A stretch of DNA of 64,000 nt, taken from assembly GCA_029260795.1 (NCBI GenBank), contig JAJDCO010000149.1, positions 62,001-126,000 on the forward strand, given 5' to 3'. Numbering within the stretch: position 1 is the first letter of the stretch; every line of letters begins with the position of its first letter. The translations under genes were made by a program, and so were the position numbers. The notes beneath the pieces were generated by a model that worked only from the letters and a program-made list of their open reading frames with translations, searched no databases and had not been told where the DNA came from. Positions 42,545 to 53,795 of the stretch are shown here, piece by piece. This DNA comes from Planctomycetota bacterium. GTDB lineage: Bacteria; Planctomycetota; OFTM77.

Positions 42545-43015
42545 TCAGCGAGCGCCCCAGGTATCAAGGGCTGCGCCGAGCAGGCCGATCGCTCCTCCGA
42601 GCCACGCCCACCCGGAAAGGCGAGCGCGGCCGGGTCGCCAGCGCTCGGTGAGCAACACGCCGAAAGCCGCTCCCCCGAGATCGGTCATGACATCGTAGAC
42701 CGACGCCGAGCGACCGGGCACGAACGACTGATGGACTTCGTCGCTCACCCCATACAGGGCGGCGATCGCGATCGCGATCAGAGTGGCGCGGCTCCCCCGT
42801 ATCGAGTCGGTCGCGACGAAGAAGAGGCGCCAACAGCTCGCCAGCACCCCGTAGAGCGGGAAATGGGCACAGTTCGAGACGAAGGAGCTCCAGCGGTGAC
42901 GCGGGAGCGGGGAGTCGATCGTCCCGGACGACAACCAGAAGATCAGGGCCATCCAGCTCGAGGCAGCGATCAGCCAGAGCCACGCCTCATGACGAGCCGG
43001 GCGGAACGTGCTCAC
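42545..43015 (-). CDS. VanZ-like membrane protein
   Basis: A 156-residue membrane protein with four helices and the VanZ-like signature YGVSDEVHQSFVPGRSASVY followed by DVMTDLGGAAFG. VanZ-like proteins are small integral membrane proteins; the founding member affects teicoplanin resistance, but most chromosomal members have no known role. It is the last gene of the ruvC operon and overlaps the preceding RsbW-like gene by 4 bases. Confidence 0.85.
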   Translation of the reverse strand: MSTFRPARHEAWLWLIAASSWMALIFWLSSGTIDSPLPRHRWSSFVSNCAHFPLYGVLASCWRLFFVATDSIRGSRATLIAIAIAALYGVSDEVHQSFVPGRSASVYDVMTDLGGAAFGVLLTERWRPGRARLSGWAWLGGAIGLLGAALDTWGAR

Positions 43016-43455
43016 TTCCGCTTCTCGATGGCGATCTCGGTGCCACCGTTCGGCAGGTGCTGGACGTCGATCTCGTCTACCAAGGAGTTCACCAGAAACA
43101 GGCCGCGCCCCCGAATGGCCTCGGCGGCCGGGAGGTCTTCCATCTGGTGCACGGCATCGACGAGCCTCTCACTGTGGTCGGTCGGGCTCCCGGAATCGCG
43201 GACGGTGATGCGCACGCGGTCGGCCAGCTGAGCGACCTCGACGTGGATCTGGGCCTCCTTGGAGCCGCTCCCGTGCTCGACGGCGTTGTCGCAGAGCTCG
43301 GAGATCGCGAGCGCGATCTCGTTGAGCTGGCGCTCCTCGAAGCCGGCTCGGGCGCATTGATCGGTGACGAATCGCCGCACGAGCTTCACGAGCTTCAGGT
43401 CGCTCGCGATGCTGATTCGGGCTTCGCGGCTTCGTTGAGGTTGAGGTCGAGCCAT
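43012..43455 (-). CDS. RsbW-like anti-sigma factor / histidine-kinase-like ATPase
   Basis: A 147-residue single-domain GHKL ATPase. The N box is ELCDNAVEHG, the G1 region VRDSGSP and the G2 region IRGRGLFLVNSLVDEI, as in anti-sigma regulatory factors of the RsbW/SpoIIAB type. The G1 motif lacks its usual second glycine (DxGxG becomes DSGSP). Such proteins hold a sigma factor or anti-anti-sigma protein in partner switching, but no STAS protein, PP2C phosphatase or sigma factor is encoded nearby. It starts 9 bases after nadC and overlaps vanZ, so it is co-transcribed with housekeeping genes. Confidence 0.85.
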   Translation of the reverse strand: MARPQPQRSREARISIASDLKLVKLVRRFVTDQCARAGFEERQLNEIALAISELCDNAVEHGSGSKEAQIHVEVAQLADRVRITVRDSGSPTDHSERLVDAVHQMEDLPAAEAIRGRGLFLVNSLVDEIDVQHLPNGGTEIAIEKRK

Positions 43456-43464
43456 GCCAGTCCC

Positions 43465-44349
43465 TTAACTGGGGGTCGCTTCGATGTACATCGAAAGATC
43501 AAGGGATCGATAGGAGTGTGTCAAGGCCCCGACTGAGATTCGGTCGACTCCCGTGGCCGCGATGCGGCGCACGGACTCGAGGTTCACGCCCCCCGAAGCC
43601 TCCAGCCGAGGGCGCGGAGAGCGGTTTCCAGCGCGGCGAACGGCCTCCTCGAGAAGCTCGGGACCCATGTTGTCGAGCAGCACGATATCGGCACCCGCGT
43701 CGAGCGCTCCTTCCAGCTCGTCGAGATCCCGGACCTCCGCTTCGACGATCAACCCGGCGGCGACCTCGCGGGCACGTGCGACCCCGGCCGCGATGCCGGC
43801 GCGGCCGCTCCCGAGCCCCGAGAGGGCGAAGTGATTCTCCTTGATCAGGATCTGATCCGAGAGCCCGTAGCGGTGATTGCGTCCGCCACCCATGGCGACC
43901 GCGTGGCGTTCGAACGGCCTCAGGAGCGGAGTCGTCTTGCGCGTGTCGAAGATCTCGGCGGTCGATCCGGCGGCTTCGCTCACGTAGGCCGCGGTCGTGG
44001 TCGCGATGCCCGACAGACGCTGCAGGAAGTTCAGCGCGACTCGCTCGGCAGTGAGCAGCCCCTGGGCGGACCCCTCCATCTCCAGGACCACGTCTCCGAC
44101 CTCGAGTCGGTCTCCGTCGGATCGACTCGAGGTGAGGCGGACTTCCGGATCTCGCTGGCGAAAGACACAGCGTGCGACGTCGATCCCGGCCAGAACACCG
44201 GAGTCCTTCGCGACGATTCGACCTCGACCCGGCAGAGCTGCGGGGACCAGGGCCTCGGTGGTGCGATCACCGGTTCCGAGATCCTCCGCCAGCGCGGCAC
44301 GCACGGCCGCTTCGATCAGCTCGGGGGTGAGGCGAGTCTCTTCACTCAT
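43465..44349 (-). CDS. nadC: Nicotinate-nucleotide pyrophosphorylase (carboxylating)
   Basis: A 294-residue cytoplasmic enzyme that converts quinolinate and PRPP to nicotinate mononucleotide in de novo NAD synthesis. Family features include EDLGTGDRTTEAL, VALNFLQRLSGIAT, IFDTRKTTPLLRPFERHAVAMGG (shown in part) and SDQILIKENHF, with the active-site lysines and arginines of type II phosphoribosyltransferases. The ATG at 44349 gives the normal length; the open frame extends to 44535 without support. It overlaps the HhH gene by 4 bases. nadA and nadB are not in the window. Confidence 0.95.
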   Translation of the reverse strand: MSEETRLTPELIEAAVRAALAEDLGTGDRTTEALVPAALPGRGRIVAKDSGVLAGIDVARCVFRQRDPEVRLTSSRSDGDRLEVGDVVLEMEGSAQGLLTAERVALNFLQRLSGIATTTAAYVSEAAGSTAEIFDTRKTTPLLRPFERHAVAMGGGRNHRYGLSDQILIKENHFALSGLGSGRAGIAAGVARAREVAAGLIVEAEVRDLDELEGALDAGADIVLLDNMGPELLEEAVRRAGNRSPRPRLEASGGVNLESVRRIAATGVDRISVGALTHSYRSLDLSMYIEATPS

Positions 44350-44684
44350 CGCGTCGCTTCCCCATCGGGGCCCAGATGGGGTCGCAGTCGTTCCCAAGTC
44401 GCCGGTCCGATTCCCGGGACCTTCATGATGTCTTCGGGAGCCCGGAGCTCGCCGCGGCGAGCCGCTTCCGCGAGAGCCTCGGCGCGAGCAGCGCCCAGTC
44501 CCGGAAGCGAGCGCCATTCGGCAGCCGTCGCGCACGTGACGTCGATCTGATGAGCCGCAGCTCGCGTGACCTCGTCCAGCGATGGAGGCGGCGGGGCGAG
44601 GCGGGCAGCGAGCGTGACGGTGAGGAGCAGCATCGCGAGAAGGAGATCGCCGCGTCGCTTCGAGCTTCGTTGGGGAGGCGTCAT
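44346..44684 (-). CDS. ComEA-like helix-hairpin-helix protein
   Basis: A 112-residue protein with one N-terminal membrane helix (LLLAMLLLTVTLAARLA) and a C-terminal helix-hairpin-helix pair (WRSLPGLGAARAEALAEA and IMKVPGIGPATWERL). This is the layout of ComEA, the membrane DNA receptor for transformation, but the protein is short and no other competence gene is adjacent, so a general DNA- or nucleic-acid-binding role is equally possible. The ATG at 44684 is chosen five bases from the ruvC end. The end overlaps nadC by 4 bases. Confidence 0.75.
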   Translation of the reverse strand: MTPPQRSSKRRGDLLLAMLLLTVTLAARLAPPPPSLDEVTRAAAHQIDVTCATAAEWRSLPGLGAARAEALAEAARRGELRAPEDIMKVPGIGPATWERLRPHLGPDGEATR

Positions 44685-44688
44685 CAAT

Positions 44689-45156
44689 TCAAAGCCGATG
44701 GCAGTGACACAGCGCGATGGCGAGAGCATCCGCGGCGTCGTCCGGTGTCGGGAGCACCGACAGGGCGAGGAGGCTGCGAACCATCTGCTGGATCTGGACC
44801 TTGTGGGCGTTTCCGTTTCCGACGACCGACTTCTTCACCACCGCCGGGGCATACTCCGATACCGGAAGCTCGAACCTCTGAGCCGCGAGAATCGCCACGC
44901 CTCGGCTCTCACCGATGCGGACCGCCGAACGAAAGTTGGGGCCATGGTAGACATCCTCGATTGCGACGCACTCGGGACGGTGCTGCTCGATGAGCTGCGT
45001 CAGTCCCTCGAAGATCGCGTTCAGACGTTCCGCCAGGCTGCGTCCCCGCCGACTCTGAATCGCACCGTAGTCGATCATCGTCGTCCGGCCCTGGTCGAGA
45101 TCGACCACGCCGTACCCCAAGGACCACGTTCCCGGGTCCACCCCCATCACCCGCAT
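44689..45156 (-). CDS. ruvC: Holliday junction resolvase RuvC
   Basis: A 155-residue endonuclease that cuts Holliday junctions during recombination. The catalytic acidic residues are in place: Asp7 in GVDPGTWSLG, Glu67 in VAIEDVYHG, and Asp140 and Asp143 in PDDAADALA. It is slightly shorter than the E. coli protein at the C-terminus, which is common. GGAGG lies 6 bases before the ATG. It is the first gene of a five-gene minus-strand operon under the promoter at 45238-45267; ruvA and ruvB are not nearby. Confidence 0.95.
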   Translation of the reverse strand: MRVMGVDPGTWSLGYGVVDLDQGRTTMIDYGAIQSRRGRSLAERLNAIFEGLTQLIEQHRPECVAIEDVYHGPNFRSAVRIGESRGVAILAAQRFELPVSEYAPAVVKKSVVGNGNAHKVQIQQMVRSLLALSVLPTPDDAADALAIALCHCHRL

Positions 45157-45213
45157 ATCGCCTCCCTGGGTCGTCGCGGTCGCCCGCTCCGAACGCTTCT
45201 AGCGGTCCGGCCA

Positions 45214-45242
45214 TTGCCCGAACTCGCGTGGCCTCGTATTAT
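45214..45242 (+). promoter_or_regulatory. Predicted sigma-70-like promoter for ispD-ispF-purB
   Basis: TTGCCC (45214-45219) and TATTAT (45237-45242) are spaced by 17 bases, in a locally AT-rich pocket of otherwise GC-rich DNA. Transcription would start near 45249, giving a leader of about 150 bases before the ispD ATG at 45402. Confidence 0.6.
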
Positions 45243-45267
45243 ATGGGCCTCGCTCGAAATCGTGCAA
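45238..45267 (-). promoter_or_regulatory. Predicted sigma-70-like promoter for the ruvC operon
   Basis: On the minus strand TTGCAC (45262-45267) and a perfect TATAAT (45238-45243) are spaced by 18 bases, about 80 bases before the ruvC ATG. Its -10 box shares bases with the -10 box of the plus-strand promoter. Confidence 0.6.
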
Positions 45268-45401
45268 GCTCCTTCAGAATAGCGGACTTGTGAGAGTTGA
45301 CGGCGGCCCTGCGCGAAGTGCGGCGGGGCGGCGTGGGACCGGTGGGCTCGGAGCAGGAACACCGGCGGTCCGGGACGTGGCCCGGAGGAGGAACCGGGGG
45401 C

Positions 45402-46112
45402 ATGGGCCGACACGTCTCGGCGATCGTGGTGGCTGCTGGGCGGGGAGAGCGCTTGGGAGCCGACACACCCAAGGCGTTCCTCGAGCTCGCCGGGCGCTCG
45501 CTCCTCTCGCGATCTCTGAGCAGCTTGCTCATGGGCGGCCAGGTCGACGAGGTCGTCGTCGTCGTGCCACCCGGCTTCGAGGAGCGGGCTGGCCCGGCCA
45601 GCGAATGCAACGGGCTCCCGGTGACCTGTCGGGCCGTCGTGGCCGGAGGCGCTCGCCGCAGCGAGTCCGTCCGGATCGGATTCGAGGCCCTGTCCCTCGC
45701 GACCGAGGTCGTCCTGGTGCACGACGCCGCGCGTCCTTTTGTGCCCGGCGGTCTCGTCGAGCGCATCATCGCGGCGGCGCTCGAGCACGGCGGAGCGATT
45801 CCGGCCGTGCCCATCCCGGACACGGTCAAGGAGGGAGCCGGAGGATTCGTTCAGCGGACGGTGCCCCGCGAAGCACTTTGTCTGTCGCAGACACCCCAAG
45901 GGTTTCGAGCCGGCCTCTTGAAGGAGGCGCTCGAGGTCGGCGAGTCCCTCGAGCAGGACTTCACCGACGAGGCCGCCCTGTTCGAGGGGCTGGGCTACTC
46001 GGTTCGCCTGGTCGATTCTTGCACGACGAACTTCAAGATCACCACACCCGACGACTGGCGACTCGCGACCGCTTGGGCCGCCGCAACGGATCGGGAGGCG
46101 TTCGATGTCTGA
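45402..46112 (+). CDS. ispD: 2-C-methyl-D-erythritol 4-phosphate cytidylyltransferase
   Basis: A 236-residue enzyme of the non-mevalonate isoprenoid pathway that joins methylerythritol phosphate to CMP. The N-terminal nucleotide loop reads AIVVAAGRGERLGADTPKAF; VLVHDAARPFV and a final CTTNFKITTPDDW segment are family signatures. The ATG at 45402 with an upstream GGAGGAGG is preferred over an in-frame ATG at 45297. It overlaps ispF by 8 bases. The product passes to IspE and then to IspF. Confidence 0.96.
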   Translation: MGRHVSAIVVAAGRGERLGADTPKAFLELAGRSLLSRSLSSLLMGGQVDEVVVVVPPGFEERAGPASECNGLPVTCRAVVAGGARRSESVRIGFEALSLATEVVLVHDAARPFVPGGLVERIIAAALEHGGAIPAVPIPDTVKEGAGGFVQRTVPREALCLSQTPQGFRAGLLKEALEVGESLEQDFTDEAALFEGLGYSVRLVDSCTTNFKITTPDDWRLATAWAAATDREAFDV

Positions 46113-46620
46113 TTCTCGAGCTCCTCGGGTTGGCTTGGGCTTCGACAGCCATCCTTTCGCACCCGGTCGGACCTTGTGGTTGGGAGGAGTCGAGATCCCG
46201 GGAGCTCCCGGGCTGCGTGGGCATTCGGACGCCGACGTCGTGCTGCACGCTCTCTGCGACGCGGTGCTGGGCGCTCTCGGCGAGGACGATATCGGCACGC
46301 TGTTTCCCAATGACGACGAGCGTCATCGCGATCGTGCCAGCGCGGATTTCGCCGCCGAGGCCGTCTGCCGTGCGAGAAGTCGAGGCTATCGCGTCGGCAA
46401 TCTCGATGTCGTTGTGATCGCGGACCGCCCTCGCCTCTCTTCGCACCGCGCCGCGATGCGAGCGCGCATCGGTGAGATCTTCGAGTTGGCGGGAGGCGCG
46501 GCAGACGTCAACATCAAGGGGAAGACGACCGAAGGGCTCGCCGTCAGCGATGGCATTGCTTGCCATGCGATCGCCTTGCTGATTGCCGACACGAACGGAG
46601 GCTCAGGACCGAAACGATGA
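46105..46620 (+). CDS. ispF: 2-C-methyl-D-erythritol 2,4-cyclodiphosphate synthase
   Basis: A 171-residue enzyme that cyclises the CDP-methylerythritol phosphate product, releasing CMP. The zinc ligands Asp14 and His16 (GFDSHPF) and His48 (GHSDADVVLHAL) are present, as are DVNIKGKTTEGL and the trimer-interface text. It overlaps ispD by 8 bases, and its stop overlaps the purB start as ATGA, so the three genes form one translationally coupled unit. Confidence 0.96.
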   Translation: MSDSRAPRVGLGFDSHPFAPGRTLWLGGVEIPGAPGLRGHSDADVVLHALCDAVLGALGEDDIGTLFPNDDERHRDRASADFAAEAVCRARSRGYRVGNLDVVVIADRPRLSSHRAAMRARIGEIFELAGGAADVNIKGKTTEGLAVSDGIACHAIALLIADTNGGSGPKR

Positions 46621-48050
46621 TCGAGAAGCAACGATTCGAGAACCCGTTGGTCGAGCGCTACGCTGGCGAGACCATGAGCCGTGTCTTCAGCCCGGACACC
46701 AAGTTTCGCACTTGGCGCCGACTTTGGATCGCCCTGGCGGAGGCGGAGCGCGAGCTGGGCCTCCCCATCGAGGAGGCGCAGCTCGCCGAGCTGCGGGCAC
46801 ATCAGGATCACATCGACTACGAGGCGGCCGCTCGCTACGAGCGGGAGCTCCGACACGACGTCATGGCACATGTCCACGCCTATGGTGATCAGTGTCCGGG
46901 TGCACGCGGTGTGCTCCACCTCGGAGCGACCAGCGCCTACGTCGGCGACAACACCGACTTGATCCTCCATCGAGACGCGCTCCGTCAGATCCGTGTGGCT
47001 TTGATTGCGGTGGTCCGCCCGCTGGCCGAGTTCTGCGATCGCCACGCGCACGAGCCAGCGCTCGCCTACACGCACTTTCAACCCGCTCAGCTCACGACCG
47101 TCGGCAAGCGCGCTTCGCTGTGGCTCCAGGATCTGCTGCTGGATGTCGACGATCTCGAGCATCGCCTCGAGCAGCTCCGCTTTCGAGGTGCCAAGGGAAC
47201 GACGGGCACCCAAGCCAGCTACCTCGAGCTGTTCGACGGTGATGCTTCGAAAGTGGAGGAGCTCGATCGTCGGGTGTCCGAGAAGATGGGCTTCGAGAGA
47301 CGCTTCCTCGTGACCGGCCAGACCTACACGCGCAAGGTCGACTACCAAGTGCTCTCGTTGCTGTCGTCGATCGCGCAGTCCGCGCATCGCTTCTCGAATG
47401 ATGTCCGGCTCTTGTCCAACAAGCGGGTGCTCAGCGAGCCCTTCGAGTCGAAGCAGATCGGCTCCTCCGCGATGGCATACAAACGCAACCCGATGCGCTC
47501 CGAGCGCATCGCTTCGCTGGCTCGCTTCGTCATGAACCTGGCACCGAACGCCGCACAGACTCATGCGCAGCAGTGGCTCGAGCGCACGCTCGACGACTCG
47601 GCCAATCGGAGGTTATCGATCCCCGAGGCATTCATCGCGACCGATGCGGTGCTGACGCTCTACCGAAACGTCATCTCGGGAATGGAGGTCTTTCCGGCTC
47701 GCCACCGAGTCGAGATGGCCGACGAGCTCCCCTTCATCGCGACCGAGAACATCTTGATGGAGGCCGTGCGAGCAGGCGGCGACCGTCAAGACCTCCATGA
47801 GCGCATTCGACAGCACTCGATCGCGGCGCTCCAGAAGATGCAGCAGGGCGAGCCCAACGATCTCGTCGATCGTTTGAAGGCTGACGCCGCGTTCGCGACG
47901 ATCAGCGAGCGCCTGGGTGATTCGCTCGATCCAATGCGCTACGTCGGCCGTGCACCTCAGCAGGTGCAGGAGTTCCTGGAGCGCGAAGTGCAACCGTGCC
48001 TCGATCGATACGCAAGCTTGGAGGCGAGCACCGACGAGCTGCGCGTTTGA
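46617..48050 (+). CDS. purB: Adenylosuccinate lyase
   Basis: A 477-residue enzyme that acts twice in purine synthesis, releasing fumarate from SAICAR and from adenylosuccinate. The fumarase-superfamily signature GSSAMAYKRNPMRSE, HLGATSAYVGDNTD near the N-terminus and the THFQPAQLTTVGKR segment are present. Text and length are closer to the eukaryotic-like ADSL group than to the short Bacillus type. The ATG at 46617 overlaps ispF as ATGA. The tail-to-tail neighbour on the minus strand has its own terminator at 48161-48197. Confidence 0.94.
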   Translation: MIEKQRFENPLVERYAGETMSRVFSPDTKFRTWRRLWIALAEAERELGLPIEEAQLAELRAHQDHIDYEAAARYERELRHDVMAHVHAYGDQCPGARGVLHLGATSAYVGDNTDLILHRDALRQIRVALIAVVRPLAEFCDRHAHEPALAYTHFQPAQLTTVGKRASLWLQDLLLDVDDLEHRLEQLRFRGAKGTTGTQASYLELFDGDASKVEELDRRVSEKMGFERRFLVTGQTYTRKVDYQVLSLLSSIAQSAHRFSNDVRLLSNKRVLSEPFESKQIGSSAMAYKRNPMRSERIASLARFVMNLAPNAAQTHAQQWLERTLDDSANRRLSIPEAFIATDAVLTLYRNVISGMEVFPARHRVEMADELPFIATENILMEAVRAGGDRQDLHERIRQHSIAALQKMQQGEPNDLVDRLKADAAFATISERLGDSLDPMRYVGRAPQQVQEFLEREVQPCLDRYASLEASTDELRV

Positions 48051-48160
48051 GCCACGAACCGGAGCCGCGACCGACATTCGTCATTGAGGCGTCCGAGAAC
48101 GTGCGGCTTTGCCGGGCCGGCCGGCGAGGTGACTCGAGTGTCGAGCGAGCGGTGGAATTG

Positions 48161-48197
48161 AAAAACGCCGACCGTCTCGGAGGAAACGGCCGGCGTT
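48161..48197 (-). terminator. Intrinsic terminator of the PDZ repeat gene
   Basis: AACGCCGACCGT (48164-48175) and ACGGCCGGCGTT (48186-48197) form a 12-base stem with a 10-base loop. On the minus strand it ends in TTTTT. The single irregular pair becomes G-U in the minus-strand RNA but A-C in the plus-strand RNA, which marks the minus-strand gene as the intended user. It lies 23 bases after that gene's stop. Confidence 0.8.
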
Positions 48198-48219
48198 CGA
48201 TCTTTCTCGTGTCGTCGCC

Positions 48220-51081
<2,862 letters not shown>

Positions 51082-51145
51082 GATCTAGAGTCTCCTGACA
51101 GATCCTGGCGCGTGGGATTGGGGGAGGAATCGCTTCTCTGATAAT

Positions 51146-51170
51146 TGCCTGAACAGCATTGATTTAGGCA
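51146..51170. promoter_or_regulatory. Inverted repeat upstream of the PDZ gene, possible operator
   Basis: TGCCTGAA (51146-51153) and TTTAGGCA (51163-51170) form an imperfect dyad with a 9-base centre, 65-90 bases before the PDZ gene ATG at 51081. It sits in an AT-richer stretch where the promoter should lie. A second hairpin, CCGGCT-GGAT-AGCCGG at 51181-51196, is closer to the end of the EamA gene and may help end its transcript. Confidence 0.35.
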
Positions 51171-51256
51171 GTGGATGATACCGGCTGGATAGCCGGCGCT
51201 GTTTGATCTTTCCCGGATTCGGCATCCGGTCGCCATCGTCCTGACATCGATCCGAC

Positions 51257-52171
51257 TCAGTCGGAGGAAACGCTCGCTTCTTCGGAGCTGGCCGATCCCT
51301 TCGATGCGGGAGCTTCCGGTAGGATCGTCAACAAGAGGCCAGCCAACAGCACCGCCCCTGCGATCAAGACGGCCAACCCGACGCTCTCTCCGAAGATGAG
51401 GAACGCCAGAAAGCCGGCACCCAGCGGCTCGCCGAGTGCACACACGGCAACGATCGACGGGGCCAGATGACGGGTGGCGTAGTTCCACGAAGAGTGGCCG
51501 GCCAAGGTCGGGACGAGTCCGAGCAGGAACAGGTAGCCATACGTCGCCGGCGTCAGCCTTGTGAGAGTCGCCCCGAGTATTCCGCCCGTGATGAGGAGGG
51601 CGACCGCCGCGGTCCCATAGATCAGGCTGACTTGCCCGACCAACGAGAGGCGGCTCCGGACGCGACGACCGAGCAGCAGGTAGGTCGCGAACGTCAGGGC
51701 TCCGATCACGGCATACAGGTCGCCGGTGAGCCCGTGTGCTCCCCTGCTCTCCGAGCCGAAAGCGATCGCCATGGCGCCGACCATGGCGAGAGCGGTACCG
51801 AGCAGCCGTCGTCGGGAGGGGCGTTGGCCCAGCCAACGTTCGATCGCCAAGAGGAACACGGGATGAACGTTGATGAGCAACACCGCGTTGACGAGCGTCG
51901 TGCTCTGGATGGCCGCATTCCAGGCCGTGAAGTGGGCGGCCAGGGAGAGGCCGGCCAGAAGGACCGCCAACCAGTCCCCTCGGTCGAGGCCGGCGAGCTC
52001 GCCGCGGCGTGGCCAGAACAGCGGCAGGAGCAGGGCGGTGGCGACGATGGTCCGTCCGGCAGCAATGACGATCGGTTCGGCGACACAGAGCCGCACCAGG
52101 ATGGCCGACCAGGAGACGGACATCAGGCCGACAAAGATCGCACCGATGGCGAGTTGGCGAGAGGACGTCAT
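51257..52171 (-). CDS. EamA/DMT-family membrane transporter
   Basis: A 304-residue protein with ten helices in two similar halves, the pattern of the drug/metabolite transporter (EamA) family. Typical text is SWSAILVRLCVAEPIVIAAG near the N-terminus, and SWNYATRHLAPSIVAVCALG then EPLGAGFLAFLIFGE in the second half. An upstream in-frame ATG at 52216 would add 15 residues; the start at 52171 puts a short tail before the first helix. Substrates of this family range from amino acids to metabolites, and nothing here narrows the choice. Confidence 0.85.
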   Translation of the reverse strand: MTSSRQLAIGAIFVGLMSVSWSAILVRLCVAEPIVIAAGRTIVATALLLPLFWPRRGELAGLDRGDWLAVLLAGLSLAAHFTAWNAAIQSTTLVNAVLLINVHPVFLLAIERWLGQRPSRRRLLGTALAMVGAMAIAFGSESRGAHGLTGDLYAVIGALTFATYLLLGRRVRSRLSLVGQVSLIYGTAAVALLITGGILGATLTRLTPATYGYLFLLGLVPTLAGHSSWNYATRHLAPSIVAVCALGEPLGAGFLAFLIFGESVGLAVLIAGAVLLAGLLLTILPEAPASKGSASSEEASVSSD

Positions 52172-52311
52172 CGACAGCGAAGGCTCCTCGGTCGATCGGG
52201 CGACACACGAGCCCACTCCCCGGGAAAGCGCGGCAGCGCTCGAACGCTCCCTGGGCGGGCTGCGTCATTAATGCCTTCCCGCGTCGAAGACGCAATTGAT
52301 CGCCGGGATTC

Positions 52312-52812
52312 TCAGTTGCGACCAGGGGCGGTCGGCACGCGGACTCTGAGTCCGACGTCGTCGCCCTTCGGCTGGCGGCTGTTCCGTGTCGTCTGGACCT
52401 GACCATCGGGGCCTGCCGAGAGAACCCAGAGGTCCTCGGGCGAGCTCGGATCGAAGCGGAGCACGAGATAGGCATTGCCCCAGGGATCGCGGCCGACGCG
52501 TCGAGGGGGCTTGAGAGCGCTCCCCAGCGGCTGGGTCGAAGCACCGCCGGCCACATGTGGCATGGGGCCGTCTCCGGCCAAGAGGACCTGGTCGCTCGAC
52601 GGAAGATCGGCGATCAGGGGCAGGGCGCCGGCGAGGTTCCGGACGGCGAGCTGCGCTTGCTTCGTGGCGTCGCGCTCCAGCTCGTTGTGGACGATCGGCG
52701 CCAAGACCAGGATGAAGCAAGCGATGACTCCCAGGCCGATCAAAGCGTCCCGAGGTCCGAGCTGCTGGGTCCAAGCGGAGGGTTTTGGTTCGCGCCGGCG
52801 CATCTGCACCAT
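52312..52812 (-). CDS. Pseudopilin-like (GspG C-terminal domain) membrane protein
   Basis: A 166-residue protein with one N-terminal membrane helix (ALIGLGVIACFILVLAPIVH) and a small C-terminal domain ending RDPWGNAYLVL...VLSAGPDGQ, the DPWG and S-x-G-x-DG elements of type II secretion major pseudopilins. The usual prepilin cleavage site (GFTLIE) is missing, so it is probably not processed as a pilin and may stay membrane-anchored. Two nearby starts (52812 and 52803) are possible. No other secretion gene is adjacent. Confidence 0.7.
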   Translation of the reverse strand: MVQMRRREPKPSAWTQQLGPRDALIGLGVIACFILVLAPIVHNELERDATKQAQLAVRNLAGALPLIADLPSSDQVLLAGDGPMPHVAGGASTQPLGSALKPPRRVGRDPWGNAYLVLRFDPSSPEDLWVLSAGPDGQVQTTRNSRQPKGDDVGLRVRVPTAPGRN

Positions 52813-53091
52813 CTCCGAAGTTCACGGATTCGGTCCAACCCCTCTCATCTGCCTCCGCCCAACCGAGACTTGAGGAGAATCGCCCGGAAACACGAACCAA
52901 GCCGCGCACGGCGATCAGCATTGGGATGTGTGGAGGCGAGCATCGAAGGCGGCCGGCCAGCGTCGAGGGGCCTTGGGTGAGTAAGCGGGAAAAACCCACC
53001 CCGCTCAATGCGTCAGATCCACCCGGCGCCGACGTACACGCGAACACGCCTCATGGACGGACTTCGCGCCGCGCCATCGCGCGCGGATGTA
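52813..53091. other. Intergenic region of 279 bases
   Basis: No gene or RNA is supported. The region lies upstream of the pseudopilin-like gene and downstream of the ABC operon, both on the minus strand, so it should hold a terminator and a promoter. I could not identify either with confidence. Confidence 0.3.
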
Positions 53092-53790
53092 TCAGATTCG
53101 TCCTCGCACGAGATCTTCGCTCAGACGTCCGTCCCGCATGCGCACTTCGCGTTGCGCCAGGCCGGCCACGTCGGGATCGTGGGTGATCAGGATGATGGTG
53201 ATGCCGTCGGCGTGTAGCTCGGAGAAGATGTCGAGGATGGACTGGCCCGAGGCGCTGTCGAGGTTGCCCGTAGGCTCGTCGGCGAGAATCAAGCGCGGCT
53301 GCTTGACGAGGGCGCGTGCGATCGCGACCCGCTGTTGTTCGCCGCCCGACAGCTCGGCGGGACGGTGGTCGAGGCGGTGGCTGAGCCCGACGCGCTCGAG
53401 GGCCTCGCGGGCCTTGGCACGACGCCCAGGAACTCGTCCGTAGACCAGCGGCAGCAGCACGTTCTCGAGGGCGCTCTCCTCGGACAGGAGGTTGAACGAC
53501 TGGAAGACAAAGCCGATGTCGGAGTTTCGGAGTCGGGCCAGCTCCCGATCGGTGAGCTGATCGACGCGCTGGCCATCGAGAAGATAGGTCCCGGTGGTGG
53601 GGCGGTCCAGACAGCCCAGCACGTGCAGGAGCGTCGACTTGCCCGAGCCCGAGGGTCCCGTGATCGCGACCATCTCACCGCGCTGAATATCGAGGTCGAA
53701 GCTCGAGAGCGCCTCGACGGTCTGCTCACCCATGAGGTAGGTCTTGCCGACGCCGGCGAGGTGAATGAGCGGATGGTTCGATTCGGACAT
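53092..53790 (-). CDS. ABC transporter ATP-binding protein (MacB/LolD type)
   Basis: A 232-residue ATPase with Walker A GPSGSGKS, signature LSGGEQQR and Walker B LILADEPTGNLD, and the H-loop ILITHD. The phrase GFVFQSFNLLSEESALENVLLPL is typical of the MacB/LolD/FtsE group, which power transenvelope mechanotransmission rather than classic membrane transport. The ATG at 53790 is used; it lies 5 bases after the end of the upstream permease. It is the last gene of the operon with two permeases. Confidence 0.93.
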   Translation of the reverse strand: MSESNHPLIHLAGVGKTYLMGEQTVEALSSFDLDIQRGEMVAITGPSGSGKSTLLHVLGCLDRPTTGTYLLDGQRVDQLTDRELARLRNSDIGFVFQSFNLLSEESALENVLLPLVYGRVPGRRAKAREALERVGLSHRLDHRPAELSGGEQQRVAIARALVKQPRLILADEPTGNLDSASGQSILDIFSELHADGITIILITHDPDVAGLAQREVRMRDGRLSEDLVRGRI

Positions 53791-53795
53791 GCCAG

